Shown: positions 11,201-21,856 of the stretch, piece after piece
How positions within the stretch are numbered: position 1 is the first letter of the stretch
Layout: every line of letters begins with the position of its first letter
NCBI RefSeq assembly: GCF_000142905.1
Contig: NW_013657663.1
Location: forward strand, 268,501-332,500
DNA: 64,000 nt
Direction: 5' to 3'
Source: Thecamonas trahens ATCC 50062
Lineage: Eukaryota > Apusozoa > Apusomonadida > Apusomonadidae
Notes under the pieces: model-generated
Told to the model about the DNA's origin: nothing
What the model saw: the letters and a program-made list of their open reading frames with translations, nothing else
Databases searched by the model: none
Translations under genes and position numbers: made by a program

Positions 11201-14200
11201 AGTCGGGCATGTGGGGCTGCTTTGATGAATTCAACCGTATCTCCATCGAAGTGCTCTCGGTCGTCTCCACCCAGGTCAAGTCCATTCTCGACGCCATTCG
11301 CGCCCGCAAGTCGCGCTTCCTCTTTATGGGCGACGAGATTTCACTCAACAAGAACGTCGGCATGTTCATCACTATGAATCCCGGCTACGCCGGTCGTACC
11401 GAGCTGCCCGACAACCTCAAGTCGCTCTTCCGCCCGGTCTCCATGGTCGTGCCCGACCTCGACCGCATTTGCGAGATCATGCTCATTGCCGAAGGCTTCG
11501 AGAACGCCCAGGACCTGGCCCTCAAGTTCACCACGCTCTACGCCCTCACCTCGGAGCTCCTCTCCAAGCAGGACCACTACGACTGGGGCCTCCGCGCCAT
11601 CAAATCGGTCCTCGTCGTTGCAGGTCCGCTCAAGCGTGCCGAGCCGCACCTCTCCGAAGAGGCCATTCTCATGCGTGCGCTCCGTGACTTTAACCTGCCC
11701 AAGATTGTGTCGGAGGACGTCTCGGTCTTTATGAACCTCATCAACGACCTCTTCCCCGACATTGCCCTCGACCGCAAGGTCGACGCCGTCTTTGAGGACA
11801 CCATCACGCAGGTCCTCGTCGAGTCAGGCCTCCAGCCCGAGCCCATCTTTGTGCTCAAGGTTGTCCAGCTCGCCGAAATCCTCAACGTCCGTCACTCGGT
11901 CTTCATCATCGGGCCTTCTGGCTCGGGCAAGTCGCAGGTGTGGAAGACGCTTGCCAAGACCCAGACCCGGATGGGCTCCAAGACACTTGTCCGCGATATC
12001 TCGCCCAAGTCGGTCTCCACCAACGAGCTCTACGGTTTCTCAAACCCGGTCACCAAGGAGTACACCGACGGACTCCTCTCCAAGATCATGCGCGATCTCA
12101 AGGACATGCCCGACTCGAACCCCAAGTGGATTGTGCTTGACGGCGACATCGACCCCGACTGGATCGAGTCGCTCAACACGGTCATGGACGACAACAAGGT
12201 CCTCACACTGCCGTCCAACGAGCGTATCGACCTCCTTGCCCACATGCGGCTCATCTTTGAGGTCGGCGGCCTCAAGCACGCCACCCCGGCCACGGTCTCA
12301 CGTGCCGGCATCCTCTTCCTCAACGAGTCGGACCTCGGCTGGGGCCCGTTCCACCTCTCGTGGATCAACGCGCGCTCCAACGTCGGTGAGACCTCGAACC
12401 TCACCGTGCTCTTTGACAAGTACGTGGCCAACATCCTCGAGTTTATCAACAAGAACCTCGCCCACGTCATTCCGCTCTCCAACTTTGCCATGGTTCAGTC
12501 GCTCTGCAACTTGCTCGACGGCCTTCTCACTCCGGCCAACGTCCCGCCGGGCTCGGACAAGGAGCTCTACGAGTACTACTTTTGCTTTGCCTGCGTCTGG
12601 GCCTTTGGTGGTGCCTTTGTCAACGAGGGCTCGGTCACCAAGCACCGCGCAGAGTTCTCATCGTTCCTCAAGTCGAGACTCGCGCCGTCAAGTTCCCCTC
12701 GGCCGGCACCGTCTACGACTACTACGTCGACTCGTCCGGCCGCTGGGCGCCATGGACCGATCTCGTTCCGGCCTACGAGCACGACCTCGACGCCATTGTC
12801 TCGCGCTCGTTTGTGCCGACCGCTGAGACCGAGCGCCTCCGCTACTTCCTCAACGTCCTCGTCTCGGTCGGCAAGCCGGCCATGCTGGTCGGTGGCGCAG
12901 GCTGCGGTAAGACCATGCTCCTCAAGGACGTCATCTCGGCGCTGGACGACACCGAGTACATGTCGGTTGGCATCAACCTCAACTACTACACCACCTCGGC
13001 CATGCTGCAGTCGATCATGGACGCGCCGCTCGAGCGCAAGATGCGCCGCGACTTTGGCCCGCCCGGCATGAAAAAGCTCATCTACTTTGTCGACGACTTC
13101 AACATGCCCATGCTCGACACCTACGATACTCAGACCCCGCTCACCCTCATCCGGCAGCACATCGACTTTGGCCACTGGTACGACCGCGAAAAGTGGGAGC
13201 TCCGCAACGTGCTCCGCTGCCAGTACCTCGCCGCCATGAACCCGTCGACCGGTACCTTTACCATTGACCCGCGCCTCCAGCGGCACTTTACCACCCTCGC
13301 CGTCGAGTTCCCCTCCAAGGACGCCCTCTCGCACATCTACACCTCCATCCTGAACGCTCACCTGGCCGAGTTCCGCGGTGGTGTGGCCAAGATGGCGCCG
13401 TCGCTGGTCGAGGCTGCATACCAGCTCCACACCCTCGTTGCCAACACCTTCCTTCCCACCGCCATCAAGTTCCACTACCAGTTCAACCTCCGCGACCTCG
13501 CGTCCATCGTCCAGGGCCTCCTCGAGTCGCAGCGCGGCATCATCAAGGAGCCTGTCGAGATGGTTCGCCTCCTCGCCCACGAGTGCCGCCGCAACTATGC
13601 CGACGTTCTGACCACCATGGACGAGATCTCCCGGTTCGAGACCTTCCTCGCCGACATGGTCCGCAAGAATTTTTCCTCGGAGTTCCGCATCAAGGACGAG
13701 GACGTGCTCCTCGAGCCGCTCCTCTTTGCACACTTTGCGCAGGGCGTCGGTGACAACACCTACGCCCGCGTCCCCTCGTTCGACTCGCTCCACGCCATCC
13801 TCACCGAGGCCCTCGAGCAGTACAACGAGCTCAACGCGGAGATGGACCTCGTGCTCTTCCAGGACGCCATGGAGCACGTCTGCCGCATCTCGCGCATCAT
13901 CATGAATGGCGAGGGCAACGCCCTGCTCGTCGGCGTCGGTGGCTCGGGCAAGCAGTCGCTCTCGCGCCTAGCCGCGTCCATCAACTCGTTCGAGGTCTTC
14001 CAGATCCAGGTCAAGGCCAACTACGGTGTGCCCGAGCTCAAGACTGACCTCATGGCCCTGTACAACAAGGCCGGCCTCCGTGGCGACGACGTGGTCTTCC
14101 TCCTCACCGACACTCAGATCGTCAACGAGGCCTTCCTCATCTACGTCAACGACCTGCTCTCTTCCGGTGACATCCCCGACCTCTTTGCGCCCGAGGACAA

Positions 14201-17200
14201 GGACAACATCGTGGCCTCCATCCGGACCGAGGTCAAGCAGGCCGGCATTATGGACACCCGTGACAACTGCTGGGCCTACTTTATCTCCAAGGTCCAGCGC
14301 CACCTCCACGTTGTCCTCTGCTTCTCGCCGGTCGGCGAAGCCTTCCGCTCGCGCTACCGCAAGTTCCCGGCCCTCGTCAACAACTGCTCCATCGACTGGT
14401 TCCACCCCTGGCCGCATGAGGCTCTCGTCTCGGTCGCCTCGTACTTCCTCAAGGACACCGACCTCGCGTCCGACGACATCAAGAACTCTGTTGTTCTCTT
14501 TATGGCCGAGTGCCACCGCTCTGTCGAGGCCGCATCGACCACGTTCAAGGAAGTCTACCGCCGCCACAACTACACCACGCCCAAGTCGTTCCTTGAGCTC
14601 ATCAAGCTGTACAAGATCAAGCTCGAGGAGCGTCGCGACCATATCATCCAGGAGCGCAACCGCCTCACCTCGGGTCTCGACCGCCTCGAGTCGGCCGCCG
14701 ACCAGGTTGCCCAGCTCCACGAGCGTCTCGCCCTTGAAAAGGCCGAGCTCGAGGAGCGCTCCAAGGTCACACAGGACCTTGTCGAGCAACTCGCTGCTGA
14801 TACCGAAAAGGTCAACGCCGAGCGCGAGGCCGCTGAGGAAGAGGAGCGCAAGACGGATCTCGTCGCCCAGGAGGTCGCCAAGCGCCAGGCTGCGTGTGAC
14901 GAGGACCTCAAGCTCGCCGAGCCGGCCCTCATCAAGGCCATGGAGGCGCTTGACACCTTTGACCGTGACGACATTGTCTTTGTCCGCTCGCTCCCAGCAC
15001 CGCCCAAGGCCGTCGTCAAGGTCCTCGCCGCGGTCATGGTCCTCATGTCGCCGCCGGGCCGCCTCCGGCGCGACGTCTCGTGGGCCTCGGCCAAGAAGAC
15101 CATGAAGGACGTGAACCGGTTCATGGAGTCGCTCAAGGAGTTTGACAAGGACAACATTCCTCCCGAGAACCTCCGCGAGCTCGAGCGCAAGTACCTCAAT
15201 GATCCCGAGTTCAACTTTGACTCGATGGTGTCCAAGTCCAAGGCCGCCGCCGGTCTCTGCGACTTTGTCATCAACATTGTCGAGTACCACCGCATTTACG
15301 TCGTGGTCCAGCCGAAGCGCGATGCTCTCGCCGAGGCCACCCAGCAGCTCGAGGTGGCCCAGGCCAAGCTCGACTCGGTCAAGAAGCGCGTCGGTGCCCT
15401 CAAGCGCAACCTCGAGGAGCTGACCGCCAAGTTTGAGCGCGCCAACGCAGACAAGATGGCCATGGAGGCCCAGGCTGAGCAGACCGCGCTCACCATCCAG
15501 CTCGCTGATCGCCTCGTTGCAGGCCTCGCCGGCGAGAAGGTCCGCTGGTCGCAGGAGGTCGACAGCCTGCGCGTCCAGGAGTCGACCCTCGTGGGCGACG
15601 TCCTCGCGGCGGCTGCCTTTATCTCGTACATTGGCCCGTTCAACCGTCCGCTCCGTGAGGACCTTGTCCAGGTCCAGTGGCTCCCGTGGCTCCTCGAGCA
15701 CAAGGTCCCGCTCTCAGACAACTACGACCCGCTCGACATTCTCACTTCGGACGCCCAGATTGCGCAGTGGAACAACGAGGGTCTCCCCACCGACCGCGTC
15801 TCGCTCGAGAATGCCGCCATCTGCGCCAACTGTGAGCGCTGGCCGCTCATCGTCGACCCGCAGAACCAGGCTGTGGTCTGGCTCCGCGCCCGCGCCGGCT
15901 TTGAGGACATGATCTCGCTGCAGATGACCAAGGACGGGTACCTCTCCTCGGTTGTCGACGCGCTCTCCGACGGCGGTGCCGTCCTCCTCGAGGACGTCCG
16001 CGAGGAGATCGATCCCATGCTCGGCCCGGTCATGGGCCGCAACGTCTTCCGCCGCGGCAACGAGGAGGTCATCATTGTGGGTGGCCAGGAGCGCTCGTTC
16101 TCGCGCAACTTTAAGATGTTCATGGTGACCAAAATGGGCAACCCGCACTTCCGGCCCGAGGTCCAGGCCCAGACCACGCTCATCAACTTTACCGTGACCG
16201 AGGACGGCCTCGAGGACCAGCTCCTCGCGACCGTTGTCAAGAACGAGCGGCCCGACCTTGAGGCTGAGCGCTCTGAGCTCATCCGCCAGCAGAACGAGTT
16301 TGAGATCAAGCTCAAGGAGCTCGAGTCGTCGCTCCTGCAAAAGCTGCAGGAGGCTGAAGGCGACTTCCTCTCGGACACCGCCCTCGTCGAGAACTTGGAG
16401 ACAACCAAGGCGCTTGCTGACGACATCAACGCCAAGAAGAAGCAGGCCATTGAGACGCGCATTGCACTCAACAAGATCCGTGACAACTACCGCCCGGTGG
16501 CGTCGCGCGGCTCGCTCCTCTACTTCCTGCTCAATGACCTTGCCGAGGTCGACCACATGTACCAGTACTCGCTTGACGCCTTTGCGCTTGTCTTTGAGCG
16601 GGCCATGGGCGGCGCCGAGGAGTCTGAGGACGTGGCCGAGCGCGTGCGCTCGCTTACCAACTCGATCACCTTTGCCGTCTTCTCGTACGCCGCTCGTGGT
16701 CTCTTTGAGCGTCACAAGCTCATCTTTGCTTCGCTCCTCTGCTTCCGCATCCTCCGCTCGCTTGACGAGGTCGACGCCGCTGAGCTCGAGTTCCTCGTCC
16801 GCGGCAAGGACGCCGGCGAGGTCTCGTCGCCGCTCGAGTGGTGCTCGTCGGCCGCCTGGTCGATGGTTGTCGAGCTCTCCAAGCTTCCGGCCTTCAAGCG
16901 GCTCGCCGACGACATCGAGGGTTCGTCGGCTCGCTGGCGCAAGTGGTGCGAGGAGCCATACCCGGAGGACGTGCCCATGCCGCAGGACTGGAAGCACCGC
17001 CAGAACGTGCAGAAGCTCTGCATCATCCGCTGCCTCCGCCCGGACCGCCTCATTGCCGCCCTCATTCAGTTCATCACCGAGTCGCCGCATCTCGGCGTCC
17101 AGTACGTCGACTACAAGCATGAGCCGATCTGGAAGACGTTTGAAGAGACGTCGCCGTCGACGCCGCTGTTCTTCATCCTCTCGCCGGGTGTCGACCCGCT

Positions 17201-18946
17201 CAAGGACCTCGAGGCCCTTGGCCGGCGGCGCGGCTTCACCCTCGACAACGGCAAGCTCGTCTCGATCTCGCTCGGCCAGGGCCAGGACGGCATCGCGCTC
17301 GCTGCGCTCGACAAGGCCTACACCGAGGGCACGTGGGTCATGCTCGGCAACATTCACCTCATGATCTCGTGGCTCCCCACGCTTGAAAAGAAGATGGCTC
17401 AGCTCCGCGGCGGCGCCCATCCGGACTTCCGGCTCTTCCTCTCGGCCGAGCCGTCAAGCCAGGCCCAGTCCCAGATTCCAGTGGCCATTCTTCAGCAGTG
17501 CATCAAGGTGACCAACGAGCCGCCGCGTGGCATCCGCGCCTCGATGCTCCGCGCGCTCGACAACTTTGACCAGGACGCGCTGGAGCGGTCGTCCAAGGAA
17601 ACCGAGTACCACGCCATCCTCTTCTCCATGTGCTTCTTCCACGCGCAAGTTCTCGAGCGCCGCAAGTTTGGCCCGCAGGGCTGGAACATCCCGTACCCGT
17701 TCAACACCGGCGACCTCACCATCTCCATGGACGTGCTCATCAACTACCTCGAGATCAACACCCGTGTCCCGTGGGAGGATCTGAAGTACATCTTTGGCGA
17801 GATCATGTACGGTGGCCACATCTCCGACGACTGGGACCGCCGCCTCTGCATGACCTACCTCGAGGGCTTCCTCAAGGACGAGCTTCTCAACGACGAGATC
17901 GAGCTCGCCGACGGCTTCCCCTCCCGCCGCACGGCTCGCTTGCCTCTTACCGCGAGTACATTGTCGAGTTCCTGCCGGCCGAGTCGCCGTCCATGTTTGG
18001 CATGCCTCGCAATGCCGAGACCGGCTTCCTCACCCAGCAGGCCGCCACCCTCTTCCGCACCATTCTCTCGCTTCAGCCGCAGATCGGCGGCGGCGCCGTG
18101 GCCGAGACCAAGGAGGAGCGCGTGCTGACCGTCATGACCGAGATCCTCGACTCGATCAACGATGATACCCTGTTCAACATGACCGAGCTCTACCTCGAGG
18201 CCGAGGACAAGATGGCCGACCCCTACGTTGTCGTCGCCCTCCAGGAGGCCGACCGCATGAACATGCTCGTGTCGGAGATCCTCCGCTCACTCCGCGAGCT
18301 CGACCTCGGCCTCCGCGGCGACCTCATGATGTCGCCGGCCATGGAGCGCCTCCTCCTCGAGCTCTACACCAACAAGGTGCCCGAGTCCTGGGCCGCCCGC
18401 GCCTACCCGTCGCTCAAGGGCCTCTCGGCCTGGTTCGTCGACCTCAAGAAGCGCATCCGCCAGCTCCAAAAGTGGCTGCAGACCTTCCGCATGCCCACAG
18501 TCATCAACCTGGCCTACTTCTTCAATCCGCAGTCGTTCCTCACTGCCGTCATGCAGGCCACCGCCCGCAAGAACTCGCTCCCGCTCGACTCGATGCGCCT
18601 CGTCACCGACGTCACCAAGCGCAAGCCGTCCGACATCTCCACCTCACGTCTCGAGGGCGCCTACATCACTGGCCTCAACCTCGAGGGCGCCCGCTGGGAC
18701 ACCCCGACCTCGCAGCTTGTCGAGGCCGACTCGCGCTCGCTTGTCTGCGACATGCCCGTTGTCTACGTCCGTGCCGTCACCCAGGACAAGTTCAACACCC
18801 AGGGCATGTACGAGTGCCCGGTGTACAAAACCCGTCGCCGCGGTGGTGAGGCCGGCGGCTTTGTCTGGGCCTTCTTCCTCCGCACAAAGGCTCCGCCCTC
18901 GACCTGGATTAAGGCCGGTGCCGCCATCCTGCTCTCTGCCGAGTAG
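5239..18946 (+). CDS. Axonemal dynein heavy chain, outer-arm beta type (DNAH9/11/17-like), two one-base frame breaks
   Basis: Motor subunit of the ciliary outer dynein arm; it couples ATP hydrolysis to sliding of doublet microtubules. Length is about 4,569 residues, near the usual 4,500. Order: Ser/Asp-rich start, DHC N1 tail (LLKNRRNHAGWPDVV, TKGKTLLPLP), linker, then AAA1 P-loop GPAGTGKT (1944-1951), AAA2 GPSGSGKS (2225), AAA3 GGAGCGKT (2552), AAA4 GVGGSGKQ (2899), stalk coiled coils with the microtubule-binding tip between, AAA5-6 and a C-terminal domain ending KAGAAILLSAE. CFDEFNRI and the ITMNPGYAGRTELP sensor are intact. Similarity to outer-arm beta chains is clearest in AAA1-4 and the C-terminus. 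Frame breaks at about 12674 and 17923-17925 are each repaired by one C. No intron is seen over 13.7 kb. Confidence 0.95.
12671..12676 (+). other. Frame break 1 in dynein gene (likely missing C)
   Basis: The first frame runs well to FSSFLK and then degenerates. The next frame begins ETRAVKFPSAGTVYDYY, a strongly conserved dynein segment. One extra C (AAGTCCGAG instead of AAGTCGAG) reads FLKSETRAVKFPS with nothing missing compared with family members, so an intron is not needed. Confidence 0.8.
17921..17926 (+). other. Frame break 2 in dynein gene (likely missing C)
   Basis: Here the frame switches from ELADGFPS to PPHGSLASYREYIVEFLP. One extra C in the CTCCCG run joins them as DGFPSPPHGSLASY, which matches the family's GF-x-PP pattern before the YIEEMLPPESP region. 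Confidence 0.8.
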
Positions 18947-19129
18947 TCCTTGCTACAGACGAAACAAACGAATTCACCATTCCTCTCCTTGCCTTGAGCC
19001 GCCCCAGCCGCAGCCATGCGTCACCGATCGCCCGCGCGTGGCGGCAGCCGAGCCTGAAAGCACTTCCCCATGTACTGTGTTGATGCTCCCTTTGAGGCGC
19101 GCGACAACGACCATACCGTTACGGGGTTT

Positions 19130-21532
19130 TTACTTGAATGCAGCCAAAACAGTCTCGGCAGCAGCAACAAGACTTGCCACATACCGCACCACGCCCTCAT
19201 CCGCCGGACAAGACACATCGACGCTCTCGGCCGCAGCCGCCAGCGCACGCCGCTCCTCGACAACGCCGATGAGCATCTCGTAACCGGCTTGCGCCACCTC
19301 GTCGCCTGGCGCCTGCGTGGCGTCGCCATACAGTGCGCGTGCCATTGTAGCCCGCCACTTGGCAGGCCCGTCGCCCAGCGCAAACTGCAGGCGCACCTCG
19401 TCACCGTCATCGGCGCTCAGCTGAAGCTCGAGCACGTCGTTGGTGTTGCCTGGTGCCGCTGCACCAAACCGGAGCGCAGCCTCTGCATTCGATGCCTCCA
19501 CAAGCGGTGCATTGGGGATTGGCACGCCTGGTGTGGTGTTCTCGCTGAGCCACACGCTCACAACCTCGTAGCTGCCATCAAGCCGCGCCACAGCGTATGC
19601 GTCAGCATGAGGCGAGTAGACAAAGGCCGACGGGTGGATCGGAAGGAAGACAAGGTCGCTCGTCCGCCCCGCAACAGCCATGGCGTGGAGGTCGACGCAC
19701 GCACTCGCCCACAGATACCGCGGCCAGGCAAGGAGCGCAAGTGTCTCCTCTGCTAGCCCGAGGCTCTCGGCGCTCAGCGCTGCCACAACCGCATCGTACT
19801 CGGTCTTGGCTACAGTCATGGCGTCGACAAGAGCGGGAAAGAGCGGCGTAGCGGCGAGGACGTTGCGCATGCTGGGCGAGGCGAAGACTGGGCTGGGATG
19901 CTCGGCTGGCAGCGCCGCCGCCAGCCCATGCAGGGGTGCCGACGGCGTGTGGCGTGCGTAGATAATCCAGATCGCAAATGCGGTGCTGAGCTCCAGCTCG
20001 ACCATCGGGTCCGCCAGCAGCTGGTCGAGCGCTCCCGCCATCCGGTCGCCGCCCGCGGCCCACGGCACGAACGCGCTCCGGGTCAGCGCCGCCGCCTCGG
20101 GAATGCGCAATGGCGAGGAGATGGGCAAATCGAGGCCAACGCTGCTCGCCCACGTCCGCCAGGTTTCAACCTGTTGTGTGCCGGCCTCTGAGCGCGCAGG
20201 CGCCACCCAGAGCTTCTCCGGTTGCAGATCAAGTGCGCCAATCGCCGTCTCGACCGCTGCCATGGCCGCCTCCAGAATAAGGCTCTGGCCGCGGCGGTAG
20301 TAGAGGCAGTGCCGCTCGTCAAGGGTGAGCTCGGCGCCCGAGGCAGGCCAGACGCCAGCATCGAGCACGGCCTCATCGTCTGCCGCCGAGACGCCAGCAG
20401 CGAGATGCCGGGCACGGAAGAGCGCAAGCAAGTGCGTGAGTGCCCGAAGCTTGTGCGTGGAAGCAGTCGTGCCGGACGCATGAGTCCGTGCCTGCGCCTC
20501 GTCGACCAGCGCGTCCGGGAGCGGCGCCGCCAGCGAGAGGTAGTGTCCGGCGCCGCCGGCGCTTAGCTGCACAAAGTACGTGTCCTCGACGACCGACGGT
20601 CCGGCAAAGCCGTAGGTGAGAAGCAGCTTCTCATTGCCCTTGGCATCGCCATAGTTGGAGAAGACTTCGCACCCGGCTGCGGTTGGCGTCCGGGTCTTGA
20701 GCGCAAAGTAGCCGTCGGTGAGCGAGGTGACGTACTCGACGCCGACATCGCCCGAGTGATTGAGGATGTCGGCCAGCGGAACGAGTGCCGCCGAGAGCCG
20801 GAGGTTTCCGGTCGCATCGCGGGCGGGGATCCCATAGCATCGTGACCAGAAGACCGAGTACGCCCAGAGCAGGCTGTCCATATCAAAGACGTCGCCATCC
20901 AGCACACCGCGGGCCACCAGCGGCCGAATGTGCGAGTCATACAGCGCATGCAGGCCACTGCGGATGCCAGCCACAGTCCGTTCCATGTTGGTGCCGGCAA
21001 GCAGGCGGGCCACCTCGGGGCTGTAGGTGACGGGCGTCGAGTCGATGACCTGCGGGAGGAGATCGATGTACGGAGTGTGAAAGGTCGTCCGCTCCGCGCG
21101 TGCATGGATCAGATACAGGTACAGCACCAGCCGCTCCAGCGACGTCGTATGCGTCCGCTCCTCCACCGACGGCCCGTCCAGCGCCTCGCCGTCGTCGCTG
21201 CCATCACCGCCGACGACGTCGTCATCGTCGCCGCCATCACTACCAGCCGGAGTTTCAGCCGATGCCGGCAGCGGGCAATCAGCGTCCGCCCAGGCGGCGA
21301 CCAGCGAGCCAGCAAATGGTGACGAGGCCGCCGTCTCTTGCGTGAGCAGCATGGCCAGCGGGATGCGCAGCAGCTCGTCGCCTCGGGCAACGCCGTCGTC
21401 CTTTGCCGCCGTGATGCCCAGGCCATACCGCGACGGCGCAATGGCCAGGAGCGGATACTGCACCCCGCCTGCATCCAGCCAGGCCTCAAACGCTGCCACC
21501 CGTTCGGTTGTTGCTGCGTCAGGGTGGTACAT
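19130..21532 (-). CDS. SET-domain protein of the SETD3/SETD4/Rubisco LSMT family (800 aa)
   Basis: Predicted protein methyltransferase using S-adenosylmethionine; in this family substrates are lysine or, for SETD3, actin histidine. The split SET domain spans roughly residues 20-340: YGLGITAAKDDGVARGDELL near the start, a long acidic Asp/Gly insertion (about 95-125), then the SAM/catalytic motifs VPLADILNHSGDVGVEYV and FSNYGDAKGNEKLLLTYGF. A Rubisco-LSMT substrate-binding-like helical region follows and the tail ends VAAAETVLAAFK. At 800 aa it is longer than SETD3 (about 600). The start at 21532 (MYHPDAATTERV) is preferred; the longer frame upstream crosses a C19 run. It converges with the dynein gene, 183 bp apart. 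The substrate cannot be told. Confidence 0.85.
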   Translation of the reverse strand: MYHPDAATTERVAAFEAWLDAGGVQYPLLAIAPSRYGLGITAAKDDGVARGDELLRIPLAMLLTQETAASSPFAGSLVAAWADADCPLPASAETPAGSDGGDDDDVVGGDGSDDGEALDGPSVEERTHTTSLERLVLYLYLIHARAERTTFHTPYIDLLPQVIDSTPVTYSPEVARLLAGTNMERTVAGIRSGLHALYDSHIRPLVARGVLDGDVFDMDSLLWAYSVFWSRCYGIPARDATGNLRLSAALVPLADILNHSGDVGVEYVTSLTDGYFALKTRTPTAAGCEVFSNYGDAKGNEKLLLTYGFAGPSVVEDTYFVQLSAGGAGHYLSLAAPLPDALVDEAQARTHASGTTASTHKLRALTHLLALFRARHLAAGVSAADDEAVLDAGVWPASGAELTLDERHCLYYRRGQSLILEAAMAAVETAIGALDLQPEKLWVAPARSEAGTQQVETWRTWASSVGLDLPISSPLRIPEAAALTRSAFVPWAAGGDRMAGALDQLLADPMVELELSTAFAIWIIYARHTPSAPLHGLAAALPAEHPSPVFASPSMRNVLAATPLFPALVDAMTVAKTEYDAVVAALSAESLGLAEETLALLAWPRYLWASACVDLHAMAVAGRTSDLVFLPIHPSAFVYSPHADAYAVARLDGSYEVVSVWLSENTTPGVPIPNAPLVEASNAEAALRFGAAAPGNTNDVLELQLSADDGDEVRLQFALGDGPAKWRATMARALYGDATQAPGDEVAQAGYEMLIGVVEERRALAAAAESVDVSCPADEGVVRYVASLVAAAETVLAAFK

Positions 21533-21856
21533 GGTGAAGTCCAGAGAGGAGTGGAGGGTGGGGTTGGGGCTGCTCGGAGACGGGGGGGGGGGGGGGGGGG
21601 TGCACGCGGTGATGGCTGGGATCAAACACACCGCTGCTGCACGATGGCACACGCATCGGCAAGCACATTGCCTGGCACTGCCGCCGCAGGTCACGAATCT
21701 ACATGGAGCACTTTACACACGCAACAACTTCGCCTCTCCCAACTCAACACACGGGCCGAATACAGCACGTGCTCGACGGAGAGCGGGAGATGTGACGGAG
21801 AGATTGGACAAGCGAGAGAGGCGAAGCGTCGGGCGGGGGCACACAGTGCTCTCGAC
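21533..21856. other. Intergenic, SET gene upstream / polycystin gene downstream
   Basis: Contains the homopolymer at 21582-21600 and no coding potential that I trust. It should hold the promoter of the SET gene and the terminator of the polycystin gene, both minus strand. Confidence 0.6.
21582..21600 (-). repeat. C19 run on the coding strand, 50 nt before the SET gene ATG
   Basis: Nineteen G on plus, so C19 on the coding strand. Its spacing to the start codon matches that of the dynein, GT77-like and carrier genes. Confidence 0.75.

Noticed and set aside
12582-12680. Separate dynein gene starting near 12582
   Set aside because: The segment before ETRAVKFPS in that frame is junk, while the other frame is conserved up to the same point; a missing base explains both.
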